A stretch of 64,000 bases of DNA from UBA4733 sp036734945. Lineage in GTDB: Bacteria > Chloroflexota > UBA4733. Position numbers and translations under genes: made by a program. Positions 15,266 to 23,921 of the stretch are shown here, in pieces (position 1 is the stretch's first letter; each line of letters starts with the position of its first letter). The notes below the pieces were generated by a model. It had not been told where the DNA came from. It saw only the letters and a program-made list of their open reading frames with translations, and made no database searches. The stretch covers positions 166,880 to 230,879 of the forward strand of contig DAIMXP010000001.1 of assembly GCA_036734945.1 (NCBI GenBank), written 5' to 3'.

Positions 15266-17215
15266 ATGCACAAGCCACTGGCCCCGGACACGCTGGTATA
15301 CGACTTCACACCGGCCAACGATCCGCAGGTCTCGCCCGATGGGACTCGGGTTATCTACACGCTCGGCAAGACCGACCGCGCGTCGAAGAAGTCGACGGGC
15401 CAGCTCTGGATATGCGACATCGATGGCGGCAACGCCCGCCAGTTTACCCAGAGCGGCGAGCGCAACGGCGGCGGGCGCTGGTCGCCGGACGGCAGGCAGA
15501 TCGCCTTCGTCTCCGATCGCGGGAAAGGGCGCGGGCTCTTCATCATGCCGGTCGGTGAGGGCGGGGAGGGGCGCGAGCTGACGCGCCACGGCCAGGACAT
15601 CGCCGGGCTGGCGTGGTCGCCCGATGGCTCCCGCATCGCCTACACGACTGCCTTCGACCCCGAGAACCCGGAGGAGCGGGAGCCCGACAAGGACGCCGCC
15701 CCGAAGGTGCGCGTCACGCGCCGGATCGACTACAAGCAGGACAACCGGGGCTACCTGGGCGACACGCGCAGCCAGGTCTTCGTAGTCGAGGTAGCGAGCG
15801 GCGAGCGGCGGCAAATCACTAGAGACCCGGTCGATCACAACTATCCCCAGTGGTCACCGGACGGCAAGCGGCTGGCGGTGCAGGTGCCGAACCGCAACGG
15901 CATGTGCTCGCAGCTCGCCCTCGTCGACGCCGGGTCGGGCGCGAAGACGATGGTCGGGCCGGAACTCGGCGTCGTCGGTCACTGGTCGTGGTCGCCGCGT
16001 GGCGATCGTATCGCCTTCGCGGGCGATACCGAGCGCACCGGACAGCTCGACTACTTCGTCCACGACGTCACCGGCGGCACGACTCGCCGCCTCACCGACG
16101 ACCTGCCATCGCTCCCCGACGCCGGCTTCCCGACGGTACTGCCACCGTCGCAGCCGGTCTGGCTCGACGAGCGCCAGGTCCTCTTCCACGCGGTGCGGGC
16201 CGGCGCGAGCACGCTCCAGGTGATTGATGTCGAGCGGGGCAACGTCGAGCAAGTGACGAGCTGGCGGGCACTCCATGTCGGCCAGAGCGTCGATGATGGT
16301 CGGCGCTACGTCGTGCAGGGTCACAGCAGCCTCGACGCCTTCGGCGAGGTCTCCGTCTATGACATTCGCTCGAACACCACGAAGGTCATCACCCAGTACA
16401 GCAAAGCAGTCCTGGAGCAGCACACTCCAGCGAAATGGGAGCGCTTCGACGTGCGGCGCGGCGAGTTCACGGTCGAAGCCTGGCTCCTGAAGCCACCGGA
16501 CTTCGACGAGACGAAACGCTACCCGCTGGTCCTCGACGTCCACGGCGGGCCGCAAGCCTTCTACGGCTACGGCTTCAACGCCACGCAGCAATGCCTCGCC
16601 ACGAACGGCTTTCTCGTCGTCTTCGCCAACCCGCGCGGCTCCGGCTCCTACGGCCGCCATTTCACCCAGCAGGTGATCCGCGACTGGGGCGGCGAGGACT
16701 ACAAGGACCTGCTGGCGGTGGTCGACACGGTGCTGGAACGCCCGTACACCGACGCGGCGCGTACCAGCATCTTTGGCTACAGCTATGGCGGCTACATGAC
16801 CGCCTGGACGATCGGGCAGACCGACCGCTTCCAGGCCGCCGTCTGCGGGGCGCCTTGCTTTGACCTGGAGTCGATGTACGGGACGAGCGACATCAGCCAC
16901 GCCTTCGGCGCGCTAAACTGGGGCGGTGCACCGCACGCGGCGCGCGAGTGGTACGCCGCGCACTCGCCGTCCACTTTCGCCCACCAGACGCGCACGCCGA
17001 CCCTGATCATCCAGGGCGAGGCCGACCAGCGCTGTCCAGTCGGCCAGAGTGAGCAGATGTTCGTCGCGCTGCAGCAGGCCGGCTGTGAGGTCGAGTTTGC
17101 GCGCTACCCGGGCGGCTCACATCTCTTCCTGCGCGGCGGCCCACCGGAGCACCGCGAGGACTTCTTACGGCGGGTGCTCGCCTGGTTCAAGGACCACCTC
17201 GGCGAGCCGGTCTGA
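15266..17215 (+). CDS. S9 family peptidase (acylaminoacyl-peptidase/DPP-like)
   Basis: 649 residues, start ATG behind GAGGA. The N-terminal two thirds form a WD40-like/TolB-type propeller with recurrent (W)SPDG motifs (GGRWSPDGRQIAFVSDRG, LAWSPDGSRIAYT, YPQWSPDGKRLAVQ). The C-terminal alpha/beta-hydrolase has VHGGPQAFYGYGF as oxyanion region, nucleophile Ser in FGYSYGGYMT, Asp in IQGEADQRCP and His in GGSHLFLRGG. There is no signal peptide, so it is probably cytoplasmic. Such enzymes clear short peptides. GC content of this gene is visibly higher than that of its neighbours. Confidence 0.94.
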   Translation: MHKPLAPDTLVYDFTPANDPQVSPDGTRVIYTLGKTDRASKKSTGQLWICDIDGGNARQFTQSGERNGGGRWSPDGRQIAFVSDRGKGRGLFIMPVGEGGEGRELTRHGQDIAGLAWSPDGSRIAYTTAFDPENPEEREPDKDAAPKVRVTRRIDYKQDNRGYLGDTRSQVFVVEVASGERRQITRDPVDHNYPQWSPDGKRLAVQVPNRNGMCSQLALVDAGSGAKTMVGPELGVVGHWSWSPRGDRIAFAGDTERTGQLDYFVHDVTGGTTRRLTDDLPSLPDAGFPTVLPPSQPVWLDERQVLFHAVRAGASTLQVIDVERGNVEQVTSWRALHVGQSVDDGRRYVVQGHSSLDAFGEVSVYDIRSNTTKVITQYSKAVLEQHTPAKWERFDVRRGEFTVEAWLLKPPDFDETKRYPLVLDVHGGPQAFYGYGFNATQQCLATNGFLVVFANPRGSGSYGRHFTQQVIRDWGGEDYKDLLAVVDTVLERPYTDAARTSIFGYSYGGYMTAWTIGQTDRFQAAVCGAPCFDLESMYGTSDISHAFGALNWGGAPHAAREWYAAHSPSTFAHQTRTPTLIIQGEADQRCPVGQSEQMFVALQQAGCEVEFARYPGGSHLFLRGGPPEHREDFLRRVLAWFKDHLGEPV

Positions 17216-17337
17216 GGCGGCTACCGGTCGGCCATCCGGCGCTGGGATCGGTGGGGATGCGCCGGCGTTTGCCGCCCCGGTCACCGCACCTGACGGCGGC
17301 TCGGCTGGAGCGCGTCCGCGAGGCCATGGATGCCGCA

Positions 17338-18348
17338 TCAATCCATGGACAGCACGACGAAGAGCAGATACAGCCCGATTATCAGCATTCCGCCCGGTCG
17401 GTTGAGGCCGCGGCGGCGGGCCAGCAGCAGGATCGTCAGGACCGTCATGCCGAGGAGCCAGAGTAGGTCGAAGCGGCTGCTGGGATCGGCGGCGACGCCA
17501 TGTAGCACCACGGCAGGCAGGCAAATCCCAGCCACGATGTTGATCGTGTTGCTGTTGAAGGCCTCGCTCACCACCGCGCTGCCGCGTTGCTGGCGGGCCA
17601 GGCGCAGCGCAGCGTAAGCGTTGGGCAGGCTCGTCAAACTCGCCAGCACCACCGCGCCGACCAGGGCGCTCGGTATCCCCCACTGCGTCGCCAGGTGCAG
17701 CGCGCTGACCACCATTCCTTCACTCGCCAGAACGATCACGAGCAGTGCCGGAACGATGAGCAGCAGCGGCTGCGACCGTCGAACCGTCACGTCGCTGGCG
17801 GTTGCCACGGACTGGTTCCCATGTCCTTCGTGGCTGATCTCTCGCACCGCAACCGCCAGCAAGCGCCCGAACGGCCCCGGCAATGGTAGATGGCTGACGT
17901 GCTGTGGTTGCAGGGCAAGAACCAGCAGGTAGGGCGCAAACACCAGGAGCACCAGGAAGGCCGCCATGTCGGGCGAAATTATTCCAGTCAGCAAACCCCC
18001 GACGAATACCGTCGTAAGCAGCGCAACGCTACCATTGAGACCGAGGCCAATGCGCCGTACCCGGACATGCCCGGCGGCGAGTGCCCCTACCCCCAGCAGC
18101 GCCGCCAGATTGAAGATGTTGGAGCCGAGCACCACGCCTATGCTGACATCGGCGTGACCCGCCCGCAAGGCGAGCAAAGCGGACGTTACTTCGGGGGCGT
18201 CGGCGCCGAGGGCGGTGAGGAGGCCCAGCAGTCCCTCCTGCAGGTGCAGTTGGACACCCAGTCGGTCCAGTCCTCGCACGAGTGCCTCACTGGCAACCAG
18301 TGCCAGCGCGACGCTCAGCAGAAAAAGCAGGAGTATGCCGAGCGTCAC
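17338..18348 (-). CDS. Sodium/calcium exchanger-like antiporter (CaCA superfamily)
   Basis: 336-residue inner-membrane protein with about ten hydrophobic segments. Both alpha-repeats are visible: GLLTALGADAPEVTSALLAL with GVVLGSNIFNLAAL in the first half, and VGAVVLASLTSLPNAYAALR with SEAFNSNTINIVAG in the second. The two halves are inverted repeats separated by a hydrophilic loop. The acidic residues carrying the cation are kept in repeat one (ADAPE) but repeat two has SLPN instead of a T(S)xPE, so ion selectivity may differ. GTG 18348 has a weak SD. Confidence 0.85.
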   Translation of the reverse strand: MTLGILLLFLLSVALALVASEALVRGLDRLGVQLHLQEGLLGLLTALGADAPEVTSALLALRAGHADVSIGVVLGSNIFNLAALLGVGALAAGHVRVRRIGLGLNGSVALLTTVFVGGLLTGIISPDMAAFLVLLVFAPYLLVLALQPQHVSHLPLPGPFGRLLAVAVREISHEGHGNQSVATASDVTVRRSQPLLLIVPALLVIVLASEGMVVSALHLATQWGIPSALVGAVVLASLTSLPNAYAALRLARQQRGSAVVSEAFNSNTINIVAGICLPAVVLHGVAADPSSRFDLLWLLGMTVLTILLLARRRGLNRPGGMLIIGLYLLFVVLSMD

Positions 18349-18425
18349 TGGTTTGATCGTCTCCCGGCGCTACTGCCGCGACGAGAGAAGCAGGGCTGCG
18401 ACTGCGGGCCCAGGGGCACCCCCAG

Positions 18426-18503
18426 CCCAAAGACTGCGCTGCGGTACCGAGGATATCCCCAGGACCGCAGTCCTGTCTTTGGGTCGCAAACCGCAGTTGC
18501 GAC
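18426..18503. repeat. Imperfect palindromic repeat with tandem hairpins
   Basis: CCCAAAGAC (18426-18434) pairs with GTCTTTGGG (18475-18483). Directly after it is a second hairpin, GTCGCAA at 18483-18489 against TTGCGAC at 18497-18503. Similar GTCGCAGTTGCGAC-type words flank it to about 18535. It lies between the cation antiporter and the SH3 lipoprotein gene and carries no gene. It may be a diverged relative of the nested palindrome at 7354. Confidence 0.6.
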
Positions 18504-18555
18504 CCTGTTCCCCCCGTCGCAGTTGCGACACTGACCAAGCCGAAACCGTGGTTCG

Positions 18556-19059
18556 CTACTGCTGCCCGCCTGGTAACGGCGTGGCTGCGGGGCCTCCGGC
18601 AAGAAACTGCGTTGCCACCCAGCCCACGTCGCCATTCGCTGTTTTGACGTGAATCCAGGTGTAGGCGCCAGCCTGTTGGGTCGGATCACCTAGCGCAGTG
18701 ACGACACCGCCGGCCGGTACGTCCTTGATCTTGGCGCCGTTCGGGGACTGCCGCAGAACCAGCGGAATACCACCGGTTCCCGAGACGGTGTATGCTGCTC
18801 CCGTCAAGGCCGTGGTGACGGCGGAACTCACCGTGGAGGCACTCCCGGTCGCACTGATTGTTAATGCCGAGGCCGAATCAGACGTGCTGGTGAACGCAGT
18901 GCTGCTGGCTATGGACGGAGCCGGGGTCCCGATGATCTGGATGCTGGCCGTTGCCGTCGGCGTGACCCCGGCGGCCGCGCTGGACCCGCCACCACACGCA
19001 CCCAGGACCAGGGGGAGCGCGAGAAAGGCGGGCAGGATGCTCAGTCGGGATAGCCTCAC
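18556..19059 (-). CDS. SH3-domain lipoprotein
   Basis: 167 residues. GTG 19059 has GAGGAG 8 nt upstream; this SD overlaps the stop codon of the upstream molybdenum-enzyme gene. Signal peptide with lipobox LGAC, then an Ser/Thr/Ala linker of about 75 residues. The C-terminal bacterial SH3-like domain runs from IPLVLRQSPNGAKIKDVPAG through WIHVKTANGDVGWVATQFL, the usual end of this fold. Such domains bind cell-wall peptides or serve as adaptors. It is the last gene of the molybdenum hydroxylase operon by position, but no functional link is evident. Confidence 0.85.
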   Translation of the reverse strand: MRLSRLSILPAFLALPLVLGACGGGSSAAAGVTPTATASIQIIGTPAPSIASSTAFTSTSDSASALTISATGSASTVSSAVTTALTGAAYTVSGTGGIPLVLRQSPNGAKIKDVPAGGVVTALGDPTQQAGAYTWIHVKTANGDVGWVATQFLAGGPAATPLPGGQQ

Positions 19060-19071
19060 GTCATGTACTCC

Positions 19072-21144
19072 TCAGTATGCTTGCGCCGGCCGACCACCCA
19101 CCATGGCTGGATCGTCAAGGGACAGTGCTCCGGCAGGGAGCAGTGGGAGGGCACGCCGGCGGATACCGGTCGCCGCAAAGATGGCGTTGCCGATGGCGGG
19201 AGCAACTGCGGTGATCGGCGTCTCCCCGGCGCCTGCCGACGCCAGGTCGGGTCGATTGAGCAGCACGACATCAATCGCCGGAATGTCGCCGAAGCGGGGC
19301 ACTCGATAGCGCGAAAAGCGCGGATTCAGGATACGTCCAGCGCCAAATTCGATCTGCTCGTAGAGCGCTCCTCCTAGCCCCTGCACGATGGCGCCCACCA
19401 CCTGATTCTGGACGTTGGCAGGGTTGACGATGGCGCCGCACTCGTAAGCCTGCACGATTCGCCGGATGGCTACGCCACCGTCGCTGCGGTTCACCGCGAC
19501 CTCAGCGCAGCAGGCGACGTAACCGCCCTTTTCGGTGCCACAGGCAACGCCGATGCCGGTGTCGCGTTCAGAAGTGCCCTTGCCCCAGCCGAAACGCTCG
19601 GTCGCGGCGGTCAGCACGGCGCGCAGCCGAACATCGTCCAGGTTACGCAGGCGGAACTCCAGCGGGTCCAGTCCCACGAGATGTGCGAGTTCGTCCATGT
19701 GGCTCTCGCGAGCAAAGATGTTGGCCGTGGCAGCCAGCGCTCGGTAGGATCCCTGGCGGAGCGGCGAACGGACAGGGTGGTAGGCCACGCGCTGGTTCGC
19801 AACGCGGTAGGGTGAACGCAGAGCGCCAGGTCCAGCATTGTAGTTGTGACACTCCCAGGCGAGCAGATGTCCTTCCTGGTCAACGGCGCCGATGACGTCA
19901 ATCACCGCTGCCGGACGCAGGTAGGCGTGCGTAAACTCCTCCTCGCGTGTCCAGACGACCTTTACCGGCCGTTGGGCGACCCGCGCCAGCAGGGCAGCTT
20001 CCAACGCCGGCTCGCCGGTATGCTTGCCACCGTAGGCGGAACCGGTGTCGGGCACGATGACGCGGATGTCGGCTTCGATAATGCCAAACGCCGTGGCCAG
20101 TTGACCACGCACACCAAACGGCCGCTGCGTGCCAGTCCACACAGTCAGCCGATCCCCCTGCCATTCCGCCAGAGCGGCGCGCGTCTCCAGGGGAGCATGC
20201 GCAATGAAGGCTGCGTTGTACGTGGCATCGGCCCGCACAGGCGCTGCGGCGAGCGCGGCATCCACGTCGCCGCTCTCTTGCAGTTGCGCGGCTGGTCGGC
20301 CGCTTGGTGCTGGCTGGTCCAAATGCGTACGCAGGTACGTCGCCAGGTCGCCATCAGGTGTTTCTTCCGGGTAGGACCATTCAACCCGCAGCATCGCCAG
20401 CGCCTGGGCAGCGGCCCGTGAGGTCGGTGCAGCGACGCCGACGAATTCGCCCTCATGGACGACCACCGCGCTGGGAATGGCAAGCGCCGCCGTATCGTCA
20501 AGTCGGAGGAGCGTTGCCCCGAGACGGGGAGCGCGCAAGACTCGGCCATACAGCATGCCGGGCAGACCGAGGTCTGGGGTGAAGTGGTGGCGGCCCGTGA
20601 CGATGTCAATGGCGCACACTTTAGGAATCGAGGAACCGGCAACGGTCCATTGCTCTGCCGGCTTGCCCAGGCTGTCGGTGATGGCGCCATCAAAATGGCG
20701 TCCGCCGGCCAGCGCAGCATAGCTCAAGGTGCGACCGGTTGCCGCGTGGCGTACCGAGCCATTGACGGCCTCCGCCTCCGCCTGCTCCACGCCCCAGGCG
20801 GCCGCCGCTAGCCGCAGCAATTCCTGCCGGAGACCTACCGCTGCCCGCCGCAACTGCACACCCATCGTGGCCGTCGTCCGGCTACCGAACGTCCCCTGAT
20901 CGAAAGGCGTCTGGTCGGTATCACCGAGCACGATAGCAACAGCGTGAAAGGGAATGCCCAACTCGTCGGCAACGATCTGGCACAGCGAGGTTCGAGATCC
21001 CTGACCGACTTCCACCTTGCCGCAGAAGACGGTGACAAACCCTTCCTGGTCAATCTGGAGCCAATCGCTGAGGACCTGGCCGGTCGGCTGAGGAGCGCGT
21101 ACTGCGGGAACCGCCGTAGGTATTGACGTAGAGACAGTACTCAT
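19072..21144 (-). CDS. Molybdopterin-binding subunit, xanthine dehydrogenase/isoquinoline oxidoreductase family
   Basis: 690 residues. ATG 21144 overlaps the stop of the iron-sulfur subunit gene (ATGA) and has AAAGGAG 10 nt upstream. The start region VTVFCGKVEVGQGSRTSLCQ, then GTFGSRTTATMGVQLRRAA, GSAYGGKHTGEPALEAALLA and the C-terminal SAGAGETPITAVAPAIGNAI (GxGE, with the catalytic Glu) are the molybdenum cofactor contacts of the family. The layout resembles IorB/NicB-like subunits. It hydroxylates N-heterocycles or aldehydes with water as oxygen source. No FAD subunit gene is adjacent, so electrons probably pass to another acceptor. The substrate is unknown. Confidence 0.92.
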   Translation of the reverse strand: MSTVSTSIPTAVPAVRAPQPTGQVLSDWLQIDQEGFVTVFCGKVEVGQGSRTSLCQIVADELGIPFHAVAIVLGDTDQTPFDQGTFGSRTTATMGVQLRRAAVGLRQELLRLAAAAWGVEQAEAEAVNGSVRHAATGRTLSYAALAGGRHFDGAITDSLGKPAEQWTVAGSSIPKVCAIDIVTGRHHFTPDLGLPGMLYGRVLRAPRLGATLLRLDDTAALAIPSAVVVHEGEFVGVAAPTSRAAAQALAMLRVEWSYPEETPDGDLATYLRTHLDQPAPSGRPAAQLQESGDVDAALAAAPVRADATYNAAFIAHAPLETRAALAEWQGDRLTVWTGTQRPFGVRGQLATAFGIIEADIRVIVPDTGSAYGGKHTGEPALEAALLARVAQRPVKVVWTREEEFTHAYLRPAAVIDVIGAVDQEGHLLAWECHNYNAGPGALRSPYRVANQRVAYHPVRSPLRQGSYRALAATANIFARESHMDELAHLVGLDPLEFRLRNLDDVRLRAVLTAATERFGWGKGTSERDTGIGVACGTEKGGYVACCAEVAVNRSDGGVAIRRIVQAYECGAIVNPANVQNQVVGAIVQGLGGALYEQIEFGAGRILNPRFSRYRVPRFGDIPAIDVVLLNRPDLASAGAGETPITAVAPAIGNAIFAATGIRRRALPLLPAGALSLDDPAMVGGRPAQAY

Positions 21145-21623
21145 TCGGCGTTCGCTCCTTTGGCAGGCGCGCTCATCACCCTCGCGGCCTGCTGTACCGC
21201 ACAGACGATCCGCTGGTACGTGCCGCAGCGACAGATATTTGGCTGTAAGGCGCTCACGATGGCAGCCGTACTGGGTGTCGCGTTCCGGCGGAGGAGGCCG
21301 ACCCCGGATACCAGCATACCGGGGGTGCAAAAGCCGCACTGGAAGGCTTCCTGGTCCAGGAACGCCTGTTGCAAGGGGTGGAGGCAGCCGCCCACGGCTA
21401 GCCCTTCGACCGTCACCAACTCCCGACCGACCGCCGCGCCGACCGGCGTGATGCATGCCGGCAGCGGCTGATCGTCGACCAGCACCATGCAGGCGCCGCA
21501 TTGCCCCTCACCGCAACCGTACTTGGCGCCCGTCAGTCCGAGGTCGTCACGCAGCACGCCGAGCAAGGCGCGGTCGGCATCGGCGTCCACTGCATAGTTC
21601 GCGCCATTGACCTTGAGTTCCAA
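21141..21623 (-). CDS. [2Fe-2S] subunit of molybdenum hydroxylase
   Basis: 160 residues from TTG 21623, chosen because family members begin with ELKVNG and AAGGGG lies upstream; longer frames to 21797 are not protein-like. The N-terminal plant-type ferredoxin cluster is CGEGQCGAC...PAC and the C-terminal four-helix cluster is CGFC...CRC. Length is normal for IorA/CoxS-type subunits. It passes electrons from the molybdenum subunit, whose start overlaps its stop. The gap 21624-21753 to the upstream TIM-barrel gene holds nothing recognisable. Confidence 0.93.
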   Translation of the reverse strand: MELKVNGANYAVDADADRALLGVLRDDLGLTGAKYGCGEGQCGACMVLVDDQPLPACITPVGAAVGRELVTVEGLAVGGCLHPLQQAFLDQEAFQCGFCTPGMLVSGVGLLRRNATPSTAAIVSALQPNICRCGTYQRIVCAVQQAARVMSAPAKGANAE

Positions 21624-21753
21624 AATGCACTGCGCCCCTTCCGTGCCTATGGACGCCCGGAAGCGAGCGTCGGTAACGCTGTTTTCCTCGCCACTAGAGC
21701 ATTGGCCATAGTCCTGATCATGACCCCGCCTCCGGGTCTGATCGCAGCGGCCA

Positions 21754-22680
21754 TCAGCGTGCTGCCTCATCCAACTCCAGCAGGATAGCACGCACATAGG
21801 CGGCGCTCTTACCGTCGGCAGTGAGTTGATCGCCGAGCTGAAGGCCCTCCACCGCCAGGTAGCCCTGATAACCGGCGGCGTGCATGGCGCTGATGGCGAA
21901 ACGGTAGTCGATATCCCCGTCCGGCAAGGCGACGCGCTGCATCACAGAGTACTGCAGTTGTGGGATGTTCAGACGCATCAGGTTCTTGCAGTGCCAGTAT
22001 TTGGCGCGTGGCGCGAGCGCCACAATGGCCTTCTCGCTGGCTTCCTCCGGCTCGTCATAGGTCCAGTAGATGTTGCCGAGGTCCGGGTTGATACCCACAT
22101 TGGGCCGGTCGACCAGATCAAGCAAATGCAATGCAGCCCAACTGTTGTCAACGATGGAGTGCTGGTGGACCTCGATGGAGATATCTACGCCGACGTCGCC
22201 AGCGATGGCGGCGGCGCTTCGGAGGGCCTCCGCCGTGCGTTCATACTCCGCTTCCGTGGCCGTCCGGCTGCTCCCTTGCGAGGTGGATTCGCCCCAGTTG
22301 CGAGCGCCGGGGCCATTCGGCGCAGATGGCGGTGTGGTCAGGCCGTTATTGGCCACGCCGGCGCCAAGCCAGGCAGCCAGGCGAATGGTCTGCTCCAAAC
22401 GTTTTCGGCTTGCTGCGAGCAGACGCGGGTGGGCGAGACTACCTCCGCCGCGCACGGCAACGCAGGGTACGCCGGCATCCGCCAGCTCCTGCCGCAGGGC
22501 CGTGGCCCGCCGTTCGTCCACCTCGGGACCCACGGCGTCCAGCCCAACCTCGATACCGTCAAAACCATGAGCCTTAATACGACGCAACCATCCAGGCCGC
22601 ACCTCTTTGGCCGGAAACATGAAGGGCGGACCATCATAGGGATAGAACATGGCCCGTCGGAATGCATAGGCAACTTTCAA
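21754..22680 (-). CDS. Sugar phosphate isomerase/epimerase-like TIM barrel
   Basis: 308 residues from TTG 22680, which has AAAGGA 9 nt upstream. The AP-endonuclease-2-type barrel is seen in HGFDGIEVGLDAVGP, VDISIEVHQHSIVDNS, VGINPDLGNIYWTYDEPEE and YWHCKNLMRLN. Metal ligands are likely the Glu of IEVHQ, Asp of NPDLGN and His of WHCKN, and Glu of AVEGLQL. Members isomerise sugars or process inositol and 2-keto acids. It lies between deoB and the molybdenum enzyme on the same strand. The particular reaction is unassigned. Confidence 0.85.
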   Translation of the reverse strand: MKVAYAFRRAMFYPYDGPPFMFPAKEVRPGWLRRIKAHGFDGIEVGLDAVGPEVDERRATALRQELADAGVPCVAVRGGGSLAHPRLLAASRKRLEQTIRLAAWLGAGVANNGLTTPPSAPNGPGARNWGESTSQGSSRTATEAEYERTAEALRSAAAIAGDVGVDISIEVHQHSIVDNSWAALHLLDLVDRPNVGINPDLGNIYWTYDEPEEASEKAIVALAPRAKYWHCKNLMRLNIPQLQYSVMQRVALPDGDIDYRFAISAMHAAGYQGYLAVEGLQLGDQLTADGKSAAYVRAILLELDEAAR

Positions 22681-22727
22681 AGTACGCTGTCCTTTCGTGA
22701 AAGGAGAGGATAGCACCGGACAACGGG

Positions 22728-23921
22728 TTATACCAGGACCGGCGCCACAAAAAGGTCATCATCGAAGTTCGTCCCCAACGCCAAAGGCGGCACACCCAGC
22801 AAGCTAGCGGCAGTTTGGCCGGCGTCGGCGAAGGTGGAACGGGTACACAGATTGACGTGACGCCGGACGGTTGGGCCGCTTACCAGGAGGGGCACGTACT
22901 CGCGGGAGTGGTCGGTGCCGGGCGTCGTCGGGTCGACGCCATGGTCACCGACGATCATCAGCACGTCGGTGGGACGCAGGGCCGCCTGGAGTTCGGGTAG
23001 GCGGCGGTCAAAGGCTTCCAGTGCGTCGGCATAGCCGCGCGGGTCGTTGCGATGGCCGTAGATCATGTCGCACTCGATAAAGTTGACGAAGAGCAGGCCC
23101 GGGCCCATCGTAGCGAGGTACCCCAGGGTGGCGTCCACGGATTCCATATTCGTGTGGGTGTGCCGACTACTGGTGATACCGCGCTGCGAGAAGATATCCT
23201 CGATCTTGCCGACGGCGGCCACCTCCAGGCCGGCCTGCTGGACGTTGTCCAATAGGGTGGGGCCCGGTGGCGGCAGTGTCCAGTCGCGCCGGTCGGCTGT
23301 GCGGACGAAGGAGCCTGCCGGGCCGCTGAACGGGCGCGCGATCACCCGACCCACAGCGTGCTGCCCCTGGAGCAGGTCACGCGCCACTGCGCACCAGCGG
23401 TACAGCTCGGCCAGGGGCACAACGTCGGTGTGGGCCGCCAGTTGGAAGACCGAGTCGCCGGACGTGTAGACGATGGGTCTGCCGGTGCTCAGGTGTTCCG
23501 TCCCCAACTCCTTGATAATTACTGTGCCGGAGGCCGGTACGTTGCCCAGCACCTCTCTCCCTATCGCCCTGGTGAAAGGAACGACGACGTCAGGCGGAAA
23601 CCCACACGGATACGTCGGCTGCGCTTGCGGTGAGTAGATGCCGGCAAGTTCCCAATGGCCAATCACCGTGTCCTTGCCCCGCGACAACTCGGCCATCCGG
23701 CCAAAAGCGCCGCGAGCGTCTGTGACGGGTGGAACGCCTTCGATAGAGCATATGTTGCCCAGGCCCAGCATGCCCATGTTGGGCAGGCACAGGCCGCCCA
23801 CGGCCCGCGCCGTGTTGCCGACTGAGTTGCTGCCCTCGTCACCGTAGGCGGCAGCGTCTGCCGCGGCGCCGACGCCGACCCCGTCGAGCACCAACAGGAC
23901 GACACGGCGTTCGGTCGTCAC
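22728..23921 (-). CDS. deoB: Phosphopentomutase
   Basis: 397 residues. It interconverts ribose or deoxyribose 1-phosphate and 5-phosphate in nucleoside salvage. The alkaline-phosphatase-fold metal sites are visible: VVLLVLDGVGVGAAADA at the N-terminus, GKDTVIGHWELAG with the Thr that is phosphorylated, FVNFIECDMIYGHRNDPRGY, and VGDHGVDPTTPGTDHSREYVP. Length is as expected for DeoB. GTG 23921 overlaps the ligA stop (GTGA, 4 nt), so translation is coupled to ligA, an unusual neighbour. Confidence 0.96.
   Translation of the reverse strand: MTTERRVVLLVLDGVGVGAAADAAAYGDEGSNSVGNTARAVGGLCLPNMGMLGLGNICSIEGVPPVTDARGAFGRMAELSRGKDTVIGHWELAGIYSPQAQPTYPCGFPPDVVVPFTRAIGREVLGNVPASGTVIIKELGTEHLSTGRPIVYTSGDSVFQLAAHTDVVPLAELYRWCAVARDLLQGQHAVGRVIARPFSGPAGSFVRTADRRDWTLPPPGPTLLDNVQQAGLEVAAVGKIEDIFSQRGITSSRHTHTNMESVDATLGYLATMGPGLLFVNFIECDMIYGHRNDPRGYADALEAFDRRLPELQAALRPTDVLMIVGDHGVDPTTPGTDHSREYVPLLVSGPTVRRHVNLCTRSTFADAGQTAASLLGVPPLALGTNFDDDLFVAPVLV

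Noticed and set aside
15854..16900. 348-codon open frame antisense to the S9 peptidase
   Set aside because: Arg/Val/Asp-rich shadow with no recognisable domain; the sense frame has the full catalytic triad.
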